A DNA stretch of 64,000 nt from Effrenium voratum (Eukaryota; Sar; Dinophyceae; Suessiales; Symbiodiniaceae): assembly GCA_963377175.1 (NCBI GenBank), contig CAUJNA010003046.1, forward strand, positions 407,538-471,537, read 5' to 3'. The notes below the pieces were generated by a model. That model saw nothing but the letters and a program-made list of their open reading frames with translations. It did not search any database and was not told the origin of the DNA. Below, in pieces: positions 1 to 11,844 of the stretch; position 1 is the first letter of the stretch, and every line of letters begins with the position of its first letter. The position numbers and the translations under genes are program-made.

Positions 1-242
1 GCGCCTCGTTGGTTTTCAAGCATTGCGGTGCGTTCGCCGCATGGATGCGCAGGAACCGCTCGACCACGGCAGCACAAGACTCTGCAGACTCTTCTTGCGC
101 ATCCAGCCAACCACGCCAAGTGCTCACCCAGTCTTGTTCCAGTAACCGTTGCACTTTGTGCCGCTGAGCCTATGGCCTCAAGAAGTATGCGTGCCGCGAA
201 TGGTGGTACTTGCATGGGCGCCGATCCTGCGAAGTTCGGATT

Positions 243-530
<288 letters not shown>

Positions 531-1084
531 TTACTGTGCCTGTTTCTCGTTCTGGGACTGCGCAGCTTGTTTCTGCGGCTTGAGCCTCCGAGACACTGCC
601 CGTGTCACAACTGCAACGCCGACGCATCTCCATGCCCAGTTTCCGAGCCCAACTGGGGCTCTGCGACGCAGAACTTTTTTCACGTGAAACATCACGCCAT
701 CAAGTGTCCGGACGTACTGGCGAGTTTGCGACAAGCGAAACACTGGCAGCACGGCATCTGTTTCACGTGCTACCGACCATTCCGTGGTCGTGGTTTAGCG
801 CACGCCGAGCACGGTGGGTACGCGCATGCCAAACACAGCGTGCCTGCTCGCTACTGTCCTCGCTTGCCGCTTTGGCCGCGAGCGCCTTGCATGCAGGCAC
901 GGTGGGTTCGCGCGCCCTTCTTAAAAGCCTGCACAGGCACGCGTGTCTCGCACGCGCGACATTGTTGCTCTGCTAGCTGCAAGTGTTCGGTCACTTGCTC
1001 ACACACGACGCACCGCATCCAACTGAGCTCCTGTCGTCACGGACGAGCGCGTTCCTCTCCCATGCACTCCTTTTGGTCGCGCAA

Positions 1085-1850
1085 CAGAACGCCATCTTGC
1101 CCCGTTCCGTACCCTGGGGCCGGCACCGCGCTCGCGGACCGATGGTCTTGTCCCGATCCGTGGCCTGGGACAAGTGCAACCTGCCGCAACGCGCGCCCTG
1201 CCCCGGTCCGTGGCCTGGGGCAGGCACCGCGCTCGCAGTGCGAAGATCGTGTCCCGATCCGTGGCCTGGGACACGCACACTCTGCTGGTACACGCGCCTT
1301 GCCCCGGTCCGTGGCCTGGGGCAGGCACCGCGCTCGACGTCCGAAGATCCTCTCCCGATCCGTGGCCTGGAACAACTAGAACCTGCCGCAACGCGCGCCC
1401 TGCGCCGGTCTGTGGCCTGGGACAGGCACCGCGCTCGCCGTCCGAAGATCGCGTCCCGATCCGTGGCCTGGGACAAGCACACTCGGCTGGAACGCGCGCC
1501 CTGCCCCGGTCCGTGGCCTGGGGCAGGCACCGCGCTCGCGGTCCGAAAGTCTTCTCCCGAACCGTGGCCTGGGACAAGTACAATCTGCCGCAACGTGCGC
1601 CCTGCCCCGGTCCGTGGCCTGAGGCAGGCACCGCGCTCGCCGTCCGAAGCTCGTGTCCCGCTCCGTGGCCTGGGACACGCACACTCTGCTGGAACGCGCG
1701 CCTTGCCCCGGTCCGTGGCCTGGGGCAGGCACCGTGCTCGCAGTTCGAAGATCTTGTCCCGATCCGTGGCCTGGGACAAGTGCAACCTGCCTGCCCCGGT
1801 CCGTGGCCTGGGGCAGGTCCCGCGCTCGCAATCCGAACTCTGACTTGTTG
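1085..1850. repeat. 101-bp tandem array of paired hairpins
   Basis: About seven units of roughly 101 bp. Each unit holds two half-units of the form stem - ATCCGTGGCC-like loop - stem: TGTCCC...GGGACA, then TGCCCC...GGGGCA. The unit length is not a multiple of three, which explains long open frames in all six frames. Not protein-coding. Confidence 0.9.
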
Positions 1851-2599
1851 GTCGTGGCCCAGGACGAATTACATCTAGTCTCCGAAGCATGCGATATGAA
1901 CCCGTGCTACTTTTTACTCATAAGCTTCCGTCGCGCTTCCACAAAGCTTCCGCGGACCAACCCTACACTGAGTTGCTGGTAACCTAGGCTATAACCCACT
2001 TATCAACTCTGCGGTTAACCTTGTTAGAGTATGACATACCCCAAGCGGCTGACCGCTTGACTGCTCGAGTCGAACACCCAACACTGGATTTCGGTGTTCC
2101 TGACCCTTCCCTCAAACTAGGCTGGGCCGAGGCGGGCAACGCGAAGCGTTTACAATAAAACACTCTCACACACACACACATCACAGAAATTGCGAAAACA
2201 AAACTCATCACCACCCCACCGGCCCAGCCACAGCACCATCATGCCTCATCCAAGGCGCTAAGGCCATGCACTGCCTTTACACAGGGGTTGGCCTGCAGGA
2301 GGTCTTGGTCAGCCGCCCGCAGATCTTGGATCGTCACCTCAGGCCATGTCCATACGACCGCTCCCTTGCATCTTGGTGGAGCTGTCAAACACCTGAAGGT
2401 CTGAATGCCCATGGCTCATAGAAGCTTATACTCCCCCCCCAATACTCCCCCCCCCCCAAAATGGCTAAGGTTTTGCACATTTCAGGAAATATAATGAATA
2501 AGCCTTATTTAACGGTTATTTTGGAAGGTTGACCGTTGGCCCTTCAATAAGGTTTATTTGTGGCTTATTTTGGGTGATTGAAAATAAGCCTTATTTAGC

Positions 2600-3735
2600 C
2601 TTATTTAGATCTTATTTGCCTCGATGATGCTTTGTCCAGGGCTCTTGCGGCAACGTGGCCTGGGAGTGCTCAAATAAGCCTTATTTAAAGTTATGCTTGA
2701 TGAAACTGAGTTGGCTTCTTGCAATTGTTTGGTAGGGTTTTGCCGTGATTGCCCGCCAGGCCATATCCTGAGGCTTTTCAGCTCAACAATAATGAGCCAG
2801 ATTGACTTAGGCGAGGAAACCCCCTCAAATTGGCCCCGAACACACACATTTGTGTGAGGTATGAATGCAGCAATTTGCCTCCAAATGCAAACATTGGCAA
2901 ACATAAGCATCGAATAAGCTTCAAATAAGCACCAAATAAGCATTCTGATGCATATATGCAGCAATTTGGTGTTAAATACAAACATTGGCAAAAATAAGCA
3001 TCGAATAAGCTTCAAATAGGCACCAAATGAGGAATTTGCTGCATACATGCAGCAATTTGGCTTCAAATGGAAACAACTTGCAGAAATAAGCATCGAATAA
3101 GCATCAAATAAGCACCAAATAAGCATTTTGCTGCATATATGCAGCAATTTACGTCCAAATCGAAACATTTGCCCAAAAAACACCGAATAAGCATCAAATA
3201 AGCACCAAATAAGGATTTTGCCGCATATATGCAGCAATTTGGCTCCAAATCCAAACATTGGCAAACATAAGCATCGAATAAGCATCAAATAAGCACCAAA
3301 TATGCAGCAATTTGGTGTTGAATGCAAACATTGGCAAAAATAAGCATCGAATAAGCTTCAAATAGCTGCATACATGCAAGCAATTTGGTGTTGAATACAA
3401 ACATTGGCAAACATAAGCAAGCACCAAATAAGGATTTTGCTGCATATATGCAGCAATTTTGCTGCAAATACAAACAATGCAAAAATAAGCATCGAATAAG
3501 CATCAAATAAGCACCAAATAAGCATTTTGCTGCATATATGCAGCAATTTGGTGTTGAATACAAGCATTGGCAAAAATAAGCATCGAATAAGCATCAACTA
3601 AGCACCAAATGAGGGTGTTGCCCATGTATGCAGCAATTCTGTAAGCATCCAATAAGCACCAAATAAGGATTTGCTGCGTATATGCATTCCTTTCGCCCAA
3701 ACTACAGCTTCGACAACGCTCAAAATAAGCACGAA
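2600..3735. repeat. AT-rich tandem array, units about 100 bp, with palindrome
   Basis: Imperfect units built from AAATAAGCATCGAATAAGC, CAAACATTGGC and the 20-bp perfect palindrome TTGCTGCATATATGCAGCAA (best at about 3129-3148, 3440 and 3527). Upstream (2500-2690) the related word AATAAGCCTTATTTA recurs. The minus-strand open frames are artefacts of the array. Confidence 0.88.
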
Positions 3736-4192
3736 AATGCTTTCGCTGTTTGTACGCAGGGCAAATAGACAGAGTCAGCGCTGCCAAAAGACACAGAACA
3801 AACCCGAGCAGGTCTGACCCTAGTCACTGGTTGGACCAACAATCCAAGCGACCAGCCCCTTATTTAGGCTATCCTTTCATCCCTGTAATTTTTGCAACTC
3901 GGGAACACCCCCCAAACATATCCTTATTCATGGTGTATTTTTGCCTGGCAGGCAGCGCGCCATGGATTCTTGCCCGAAACTCATTTCCCTTAGCCGTTTT
4001 TTTTTTGGGGGGGGGGAGTGTTGGGGGGGGTATAGTCTTCTATGAATGGTGGCTCAATGGCATAGCACAGAAAGGTCTGAACTGTTGGTGGAGTGTTTCC
4101 CAGGCACGACCTTCCCAAACAGCATGTCGAGCACTTGCTCCAAGTGTCCAAACAAGCGCTCGAGATCCAAACAGCCAATGCCGCCAACGCAC

Positions 4193-7100
4193 TGGCAGCT
4201 GCCTGCACACATCCAGCGCCCGCTTGCAAAGCTGCAGCGCCTCTGGGGCCGAATTTTGTCCGGTGCAACTCCAAGGCTTTGGCTTCCAGGCAGTTCTGCT
4301 TCGAAGCCAACAAGAGGAGTTCCCCCGAATGTTTGACCCGCAAATAGGCAGTCAGCTTGTTGTGGCTTGTTTCTACCAGGACAAGAGGCTTGAAAGCTTC
4401 TGCGATCCTTCCATGTTGAATGTTAATTTTGAATTGAAATGCTCATGTGCGTTCTGCCAGGAATGAAAAAAGTGAAGGTTTGGAGTTGTGGTGGTGGAGT
4501 TTTGTCGCCAGCTCGGATTCGCTTCGGCGATCTTAATTGTTGGAACGATGCAGACAGAGATTAGCATGGCCACTGCGCAAGGATGACACGCACAAATCGA
4601 GAGTGCAACATTGTTTTGAGTTGACAAGCTTGCACGGCTGCGCGGATCCCGAGAGGTCGAAGTCTCGATGCGTAGATGCCGTGGTGTTGCGACGTGTTGT
4701 TAGGTTGAAAGCCGAGCAGTAAGGTAACGTGCCCACCTAACCTGCGTTTGTCGTGCAACAGGACCTGTTGGGCCTATTGCTCACTCGCTGACCGGATTTC
4801 CTTTGAACCGACTTCCACACCAATTGTCAGGGGCCGTGCCCGCTGATGTCCACTAAAAGCTGCGTCTGCAATTCATGCCCTGCCTTCCTCACATCACCCG
4901 AGTGGCCAGCAACACGCGCAGCACAATACTTGAGTGTGTCATTGGTGAAGGTGTCCAGCGCCTCCAGTCCAGGCAGAAAGATGAGTGACCCCGCAAAACA
5001 GCCTTCCAGCTTGATCAATGCTCCCATTTAAGCACGGGCGAGAATGGCCTTCGTGCAGTTCACATGCGAGTTGTGGGCTAGGCTTTGGTATTCGACCTCT
5101 GTCATGGACCCTAGAACATTGGATTGAGCGCCAACCCCAATCACCGCCGCCGATGTCTGACAGGCAGCCTTGTAAACCTCAAGGCGTTTCCGGAGGATCT
5201 CATGGATCTGGTCTCGCCTCGGTACAAACAAGGCCTGAGGATGGTGAAGGTGGATTGTCTTGGAACACAAAGCCCCTCTCACCTGCGCCCACACACACAC
5301 ACATATATGCCCACTCCACCATGTGTTGCTCCTCAGAGCAGCTGGATGGCCATTGGTAGGGGTGATGATGACAATGACAACGACGAACGAACTAAACTAA
5401 ACTGAACTCAACTGAACTGAACCTGAACTGAACTGAACTGAACTAACGAATGAATGAATTAATTAATGAATGAATGACATAATGACAGAGTGACAGAGTG
5501 ACTGAGTGACTGGATGACTGCATGACTGAGTGAATGAGTAAATGAAGAAAAAATGGATAACCGATGATTAAAATCATGACCATGGTTCGCTGCCACGAGG
5601 ACAAGCATGCCTATAACTCAAAAGTTCCCCGTTCCTGTGTTATTGGGCCGTATCAACCCAAACGTTAGTACAATGTGCAAACCTGGTCATTGCCAAACAT
5701 CTTGATCCACTGTCCTTGCCATCTGTACCCCATGCTATGGCTCTGATTCCTCCGAGCCACGTGTAGGTTCGAAAGTCCACACGGTCGAAACCCAGCCGCG
5801 TGCTGACTTTGGGGAGAAGCCGCTCAGGCAAATCGATGTTGTTGGAAATTGCCACCATCACCTCAAACCAAAGGCGATCATCGCCGAGAATTAAACAACT
5901 CGAGTCCTCGTGGAATGCAACAAGATATGGCAAACAAAGCGCTTCTCTCACAAATTGGTTCTGCCTGCCCACGCTCCAATCTCAGTTTCCTGGCACCGTA
6001 ATGGCTGGCCTGCGTACGAGGCAGCTCCATGAAGCAGCTTTTCAGCCGGGGCCAGCTAAGTCCGGCACAAGATGGGGCTTTGGCAGCATGATCAGGCTCA
6101 AGATGCGGTAAAGGATGGCCTGAAAATGGCTATGCGCCTCTGACTCCATGGGCGAGGGTTCTTTCATGCCTGAGTATCAACAAAGTCTCAGTGAGTTGAC
6201 TTTCCGGCCTCGCCTGGTTTCGCGTTGCCAAGCAGTCCAGCTCGTCCTTGGCATATTTTCCTCCCTGCCCCTCTGGCCACATGGCACTGCTCGCGCATCA
6301 CGGGTGCCGAGTGGAACGAGCTATGCCTTTGGGTTGGCGGGGAAAAAACGCCACGCACCAATGCAGCCAAGGTTCGATTAGAAGAACCACGACCTGCGTG
6401 AGGCAACCAGTTTGCCAGGGCTTCTGCAGCTGCCTGTGTGAGCTCTTTCAACCACGAATGAAGTAGATCTATGTACTTGGCATGCAACTCATTCCCACTT
6501 TCCTGCCGGCTCTCCTGTCCGGTCTCTCTCTCTCTCCTTTGCGCCTGCTGGGTTGCGCGGTGGAGGAAAAAGCCTTCGACCTGGCCCCGCCCCGAAACTG
6601 CTTGTCAGGTAGAGTTGGACCAGCGCAGCGCCGAGTCTTGGAGTTTCATTGCCGCCGAACTTGCCTAAGGTTTTACAGTAGGGACTGGGGAGTGATTTCC
6701 CACCTTTCCATACCTTTCCCCTGCCTGTTCAAGAAGGCATGTTGCACCATTTGTGTTATAGGGCGAACCCCAGTACAACACCAAAACCCTTGGAGACAAG
6801 AATGCAAGCGGGGCCGCTTGGCCTGCTTCTCGGCAGCTGCGGCGGAGCAACGCTCCTGGGCCAAGCCTGAAACATTTCCACAAAGGAAGCACGCCTAGAT
6901 TCATCACGGGAAAGTGTGGTCAATTGGCCATGGGTCAAAACCCCGTACCCCCAGTGAACATACCAATGCCCACTAAAATAGACTAAAATGGGTGGTGCAC
7001 CTATCCCAAAATGGTACCATTGGTTTTGATCCATGGCCAATTCATGCGCCTTGGAAAGTCGGGATTTGACCTATCCAGTTTGGTAATCAGTACACGGCCC

Positions 7101-8511
7101 AGTTTCTGCAGGAGGCGGGAATTTGACGGTGAAGCATGGGTTCTTTGTTGTTGTTGGTGGCCTTTTGCTCGTCGTAACACAGTAATCGGGCACACTGAGA
7201 AGAACCAAGCAACTATGTTTTATATGTCTTGCACAAGTGCGTTAGAAATACTTTATGAGTATATGGTCGCGCCTGCTTCCCGCAGCTGCCGCCAAACTTC
7301 GCCAAAGACCGCCTCAAGTGTCAAGCAATGCGTAGGGCAGGGGGAGCTACCGGAACAGGTCCCAAGTGGGAGCTCGCTCCGTTTCCCCACCCGTTCCTTG
7401 TTGCCCCACTGACACGGTGCTCGCTGGCCCATTGGAACACCAAGGGGGAACGAGGGAGAGGCAAAGTGTGGCTGCATGTCAGGCTTTGGGCTGCGTGCCA
7501 AGAGGCAGACGGCTTCCCTAGGCACATGGCGTTGATGTGCACGAAGGCGAATTTCCTTTGCTGAGCCGAGGCGGGCCCAAAGGAAGTGACAGAACGACCA
7601 CCTTCCAATAATGAATGCATCCTTCCAGGGACTGGTTGCAGGGGTTATCCTCATAATTCTCACTCAGAACTGGGAGTAAAGCGAGTCGGGTTTTCACGGC
7701 CAAGCGAGCCACTGCAAGCTGGGCGGCTGCTTCAACTGGGCCTCCACTTGCAGCACGGAGGCGGTTTTGCCGGTGCCCGGCATGCCGGAGATGTATAGCA
7801 CCTCTACACATTCGTCGCCAGAGGTCACCCGTTAATTGCTTGTGTGGCCAAGGCGAAAAAAGGCGAAAAGCCACTTGTGACCCAAAGTCTATAAAGTGCG
7901 TGGAACAAAAAATATGGGCTAGCTCCAGCTGGGTGCCCACCGACGTGACCGCCGTTGGCCGCCCTGCCTTCTTGGACCCTCCCTGGCGGATCGCCGCGCT
8001 GAGGTGGTTGAACAACTGGCCAAAGCGCAAAGGCCGGAGCAACGGAGAATCTTTCAGTGGGGCAGACCTTGCGTGCCCTGCTGACTCACTTACAGCAACC
8101 TGACCGAACTGCAGCTCTGGAACATGTCTCCGGTCAAGTGTTGTTCGGCCGTGCCAAGCTGCAAAGGAAAAGCCTCGACAGCCAGATCTTTACAATTTCA
8201 ATGTCGCCTGAGCCACGTCAAGCAAGCAGCAGCTCTTGCTGATTCTGTACACGTTGAGACTTTGCACCAAACAAAACAAACAAGAAACCCCCAAGGCCCA
8301 AAGGACCTTCAAGGGGCCTGAGCTATTTGTGCCTTTGAGATCCTTCGAGCGTCGGTGGCCATTGGCTTGTCAACTCCTGTTGCTCACCCCAGTAAGCACT
8401 TGCAAATAAACAGTCAGCGCCCTGACGCCCGGCGCCTCACTCTGCTGCTGCTCCCGGCAAGGCATGGTGCCCAGGACTGCGGGCGACATGGCCATTCGGG
8501 CGCGCGAGATC
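4193..8511 (-). CDS. ORC1: ORC1/CDC6-type AAA+ origin-recognition ATPase, multi-exon
   Basis: Predicted exons on the minus strand: 8441-8511, about 7982-8050, 7713-7803, 7507-7555, 7277-7312, 6376-6429, 6214-6246, 6069-6119, 5761-5861, 5178-5217, 4884-4961, 4193-4240. Read in order they give the AAA+ core of ORC1: Walker A (GMPGTGKT), the strand with INAMCLGKPS, Walker B (VVVLLI joined to DELDCLATRNQ), sensor 1 (VMVAISNNIDLPERLLPKVS followed by TRLGFDRVDF) and the sensor-2 region (SGDVRK, then ALQLCKRALDVCR). In the family this protein binds ATP and origin DNA and loads MCM helicase in the nucleus. DLPERLLPKVSTRLG resembles ORC1 more than CDC6. All joins keep phase except about 8.0 to 7.80 kb, where the donor is uncertain. 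Donors are GT, GC and GA. The C-terminal winged-helix end and the stop codon were not found. Microexons of 33-54 nt are frequent. Confidence 0.8.
5385..5545. repeat. Short tandem repeats (CTGAA, TGAATGAA, GAGTGACT)
   Basis: Runs of ACTGA/ACTAA, then AATGAATG/TTAATTAA, then GAGTGACT words. The stretch lies in the intron between ORC1-like exons at 5761 and 5217. Confidence 0.8.
5761..5861 (-). CDS. ORC1: ORC1-like exon with sensor 1
   Basis: Starts after a TTTGAG acceptor and reads VMVAISNNIDLPERLLPKVS, then TRLGFDRVDFRTY. This is the sensor-1 strand and following helix of ORC1 (family: ANTxDLPER...RVSSRLG). Its final AC is completed by the G at 5217 to give Thr followed by RDQIHEILRKRLE, the ORC1 lid-domain helix. 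Confidence 0.85.
6214..6429 (-). CDS. ORC1: ORC1-like Walker B, split by a GA-AG intron
   Basis: Exon 6376-6429 ends in the hydrophobic strand VVVLLI and exon 6214-6246 begins DELDCLATRNQ. Together they make the Walker B motif hhhhDE of ORC1. The 129-nt intron between them begins GA and ends AG, a rare donor. The Walker B motif is therefore interrupted exactly at its acidic pair. The next exon (6069-6119, starting AILYRILSL) continues the family pattern. Confidence 0.7.
7713..7803 (-). CDS. ORC1: ORC1-like exon with Walker A
   Basis: Encodes VLYISGMPGTGKT followed by an amphipathic helix, matching the P-loop strand of ORC1/CDC6 (family pattern YISGxPGTGKT). It is flanked by a TAG acceptor and a GT donor. 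Its last two bases (CA) are completed by the G that opens the exon at 7555, giving an in-frame Gln. Confidence 0.85.
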
Positions 8512-9099
8512 CTGAGCGATTCGAATCGGGCCGGCCGCACAAACTTGGTGGTGGCCTTCTGCCTGCATCGAGCCTTCCCAAGCTGAACTTGAGGCAAAGC
8601 GCTCCGGCAGCTGTGCCAGCCCCTGCCAGGGAAGGCTAGGTGTTCAGCCGAGTGCTATATCCCACGTCAAAGGTTGGATTCTTGAGGCGTGAGGGTTGCT
8701 CTTCTTCTTGTCAAACATGATGCGCTCGGCTCCATGGAGGAAAGCTGGCGGCTAACTGAAGCTTACACATGTGATCCCAGGCCTTCTTGTCCTCGGAAAA
8801 TGGATTCACCTTTGGCAATTCGAATCTCTGCCCTTCAAGCCCTGCATGCCACCGAATCCACATTATAGAATAATGCTATTGCGTGGTCGGTTCACTGGCT
8901 GAGTGACTGACTGACTGGCGCTGAGTGACAGAAGGCACAGGAGTGGAGAGCAGGGCAGGATGGGGAAGCGGGGGGCGAAACAGCGTGCGGCGCACTGATC
9001 AGGCTGATGGTCGAGTCAGCTTGGATCAGATGGGATGAGCTCATTCATGGATTGATGGGATTGCTTGCTGCTACATTGATGCAAACGAGTGGCCGGCTG

Positions 9100-9239
9100 A
9101 AACTCTGATCGCCTTCGGGGATCGCCCCCCTTGCCGTGGATGCGCATCTGGGCGAAGTGCGCCTTGCTGTGGGCGATGCGGGCGATCCTCGTCTTGCCGC
9201 GGATGCGTCTTCCAGTGGCTGCGACCTGCGTCTTCCCAT
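9100..9239 (-). CDS. Possible ORC1 N-terminal exon, basic and disordered
   Basis: An ATG at 9239 on the minus strand opens a frame starting MGRRRSQPLEDASAARRG, rich in Arg, Ser and Pro and containing TSPR and two other Ser-Pro pairs. Disordered, basic N-termini with Ser/Thr-Pro sites are usual in ORC1 and CDC6, and this lies just upstream of the first AAA+ exon. Part of the frame is a short internal repeat (GGCAAGACG-like), so chance openness is possible. The exon end is not defined. Confidence 0.3.
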
Positions 9240-10630
9240 GGATGCGCCTGCCACGAGCAGTCGGTTCACGGCATCTGGGAATGCCAAGGCGCTCTTTCGG
9301 GTTGCCACATGGGGCTCAGGAGTGCATACATTGAAAAACATGGCTTGGCAACTACAAGCTCACAGCATGTTGCGGGGCATCCATTTGCAACAAGGGCGGC
9401 CTAGAGGTCTAACAGTCAGAGATGCCGGGGGTGGAAGCAGCATATGTTTGATTCACACTGCCCTAGTTGCCTCAAAACACTCAGCGCGTTGAATAGCGCA
9501 CACTTGGGTGCAATCTGAAGCGTCAAGGGCCGCCCATATTCTTCTGTAAGCACGCCATAGTCAGCCTGAGTCTGTAAGAGTACTGTGGCAAACAGCACTG
9601 GGCTGAGTCTTGCCCGTTGCTACAGACTGCATCCCTGCCTGACGACTGCAGGCGCAAAACCTGGGCCAATCTGGGGCGAGCAGGCAAGCAGAAGGAAGGC
9701 CAGTCATGCCAGTTGCGGCCTTCACAGGAAAGGGGGTTTCCTTTGCCTTGACCTCAACGCTGCCATGGCTGCAACAATTATCGCCAAGTTCCTTGGCCGC
9801 ATGTCCGGTGCCACTGCGGCCCATGACAGCTGCCCACAAACATCGCATCTGCAACATCAGTGCTGCCAATCAACAAGTGCTTAATGCGACAGCGTCCGAG
9901 CTGAGCATGACTCTCACTTGCCTCTTGCTGCATCCGAAAAAGCTTGCTTGAGACCAAGAAGCCCGGCTGCTTCCGCTTACCAGCCATGGCCTAGCTGTGA
10001 GACACTGGGGCCCTTTAAACATGCGCCGGCCTGTCATGACATAACACGATACTTCGTTGCCTGGCCAAGACGAGTATCATTTTTTTGCTCGGGCTCGACG
10101 CTTCAAATGCGTCCAAGCCTGCCTTTTGTCACACAGCCCCAATTCGACCCTAAGTGCACTGTTGACACGCGCAAAGCAAAGAACGTCCACGTGTATCCAT
10201 GCAGGACTCATGCGCAGTACGTGTTGGAATTCGAGGCTGGTTTGCTCAAGGCTGCAAAGAGCAAGCGCGAAATGGGCGACTGACCGGGCAAGGGGCACAA
10301 ACATATGAAGAAAGTGACTCGTTTCTAACCAGGGCTCTGCAAAGAACCACTCTCGCTCTCACGCGCCTCGCCGGCCATGGGGCTCAGCTTCTACTTGAGC
10401 CACTCAATGCCCAACACGTGCCGTCCAAATGGATTATACAGTGCCAACCTCACGTCACAAGTGCGGCTTGCAGGCTGCTGTGCGCAAATTGTCCTGGCAA
10501 AGCCCATGTCGCTAGCCCGAAGGGAAATTCAAATATCCCTTGCTGTGATACCAAAGTCACCCATCCGCTGTAACTACCTTATCATTACAAAGATGGTGTC
10601 CTTCAAATGACGAGAGCCGGCCCAAAAACC
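9240..10630. other. Intergenic or intronic, no supported gene
   Basis: Between the possible ORC1 N-terminal exon and the 10.64-kb candidate exon. Open frames exist on both strands, but none shows a family motif or a convincing exon boundary pair. Confidence 0.4.
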
Positions 10631-10639
10631 ACTTCTTCA

Positions 10640-10740
10640 ATGCCCATGGAACACAGGAGTCCGGCCACGGCTCCAGGCCCTGCCTGGGTCTGGCCTCCTG
10701 TGCTGCACGCACCGCCTGCAGCAACTGGTGGAAGCCAGGA
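10640..10740 (-). CDS. Possible exon, unassigned
   Basis: Minus-strand frame containing AVRAAQEARPRQGLEPWPDS, then CVPWALKKWF, preceded by CTGCAG. It lies between the last identified pseudouridine synthase exon and the ORC1-like gene. It may be a further 3' exon of the former. No family is recognised and all three frames are open over part of the stretch. Confidence 0.28.
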
Positions 10741-11844
10741 ACCGCTCCCTGGCGAGTTGAGCGTTTGATGGACAGCTTCCTTTTTGTGGATTCAACAATG
10801 CATCGTGACAAACATATTGCAAATCCTTGCACGCCAATGAAAACTAGGGCCTTAGGGGACCCCTCACAATTGGACAGCTGCGCTGGCTTTGGAACTCGAG
10901 CTGTGGGGCGCCTTTGCTGCTTCTGACTTGTGCGCGGCTGCGCCCTGCCTTGAACCGCTGAGCGACGAGGTAGCGCCTGAGTCTCACATGAGCCCTGTCC
11001 TTGACGGAACCAATCCGCGAGGAACTGACGTAACTCAACAAAGGACATCGCACAAAATAGTGGAATGTGCCACCCCCTCGCTTGAAGCACCTTTTTCACT
11101 CGGCAACTTCAGCCGTATACTTCTCGAAGGGCTTCAGCATCGATGCTTCTCCGGCAAGCCAATCCTGGCGCACCGGTCGGTAACACCACCCCACTCCCCA
11201 ATAACTTGAAAATCTCTGCAAGTGAACCTGGGGACCTGGGTGGTCGGATTACCTATCCAGGCCTCTGGCAATCACTGCCTTACCCACCTCTCTTTGCCCA
11301 GTTGCTTTGATATGCAATTTCTAGCTCCCATATGAGAAAGGTCAAGCTGGGCAAATTCTGAGTTCTGTGCTCTCCTGTGCCTCCGCACGTGCGCAACACA
11401 ACTGCTGGCACCAGTACCCAACAAGCCCAGGCAGAATTGGCATGCTTAATGGCAGTCACGGCAGCAATGCAGGAAAGACTTTGCATAGTGAATTTGGAGG
11501 CGCCCTTACGACACACAAACAAACGTTCTTTTTGCAAGGGAACACGAGGGCATGCCTCAACATAAGAAACTCAAACAAACAATAGTTCCATGTTGGCTTC
11601 CATTCTTTGAAGCCATCCGGCTGAACTCCTGCCAAGAGCGGGAACACCTCACAATGATTCGCACATGACATGTTTCTCAAACCGAAGCGGCCATCCCAAG
11701 ATGCCAAAACTTACTTTTCCCAACGCTGCCCGCGTACAGGGCTTCAAGCCTGGGTCATCAGCTGGACACCCGACAAACAAACACACGCAAATGGCTCAGC
11801 CGATCGAAGCAAACTGCCGGGGCCTGCCAGTGGCTCCGGGAGAC

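Noticed and set aside
1085..1850. CRISPR-like regular spacing
   Set aside because: There are no unique spacers: the whole 101-bp unit repeats. The genome is eukaryotic and no cas genes are present.
983..1890. Frames with repeated RSVAWGRHRAR/PGHGSGQD
   Set aside because: They are translations of the 101-bp hairpin array; both strands are open because the unit is GC-rich with few stops.
3990..4343. Ala/Leu-rich minus-strand frame of 117 codons
   Set aside because: A different frame in the same stretch (4193-4240, ALQLCKRALDVCR) continues the ORC1 sensor-2 region in phase.
6394..6433. Alternative ORC1 exon frame AAAEALANWLPH
   Set aside because: It looks helical, but the overlapping frame ending in VVVLLI joins DELDCLATRNQ in phase and completes Walker B, which is stronger evidence.
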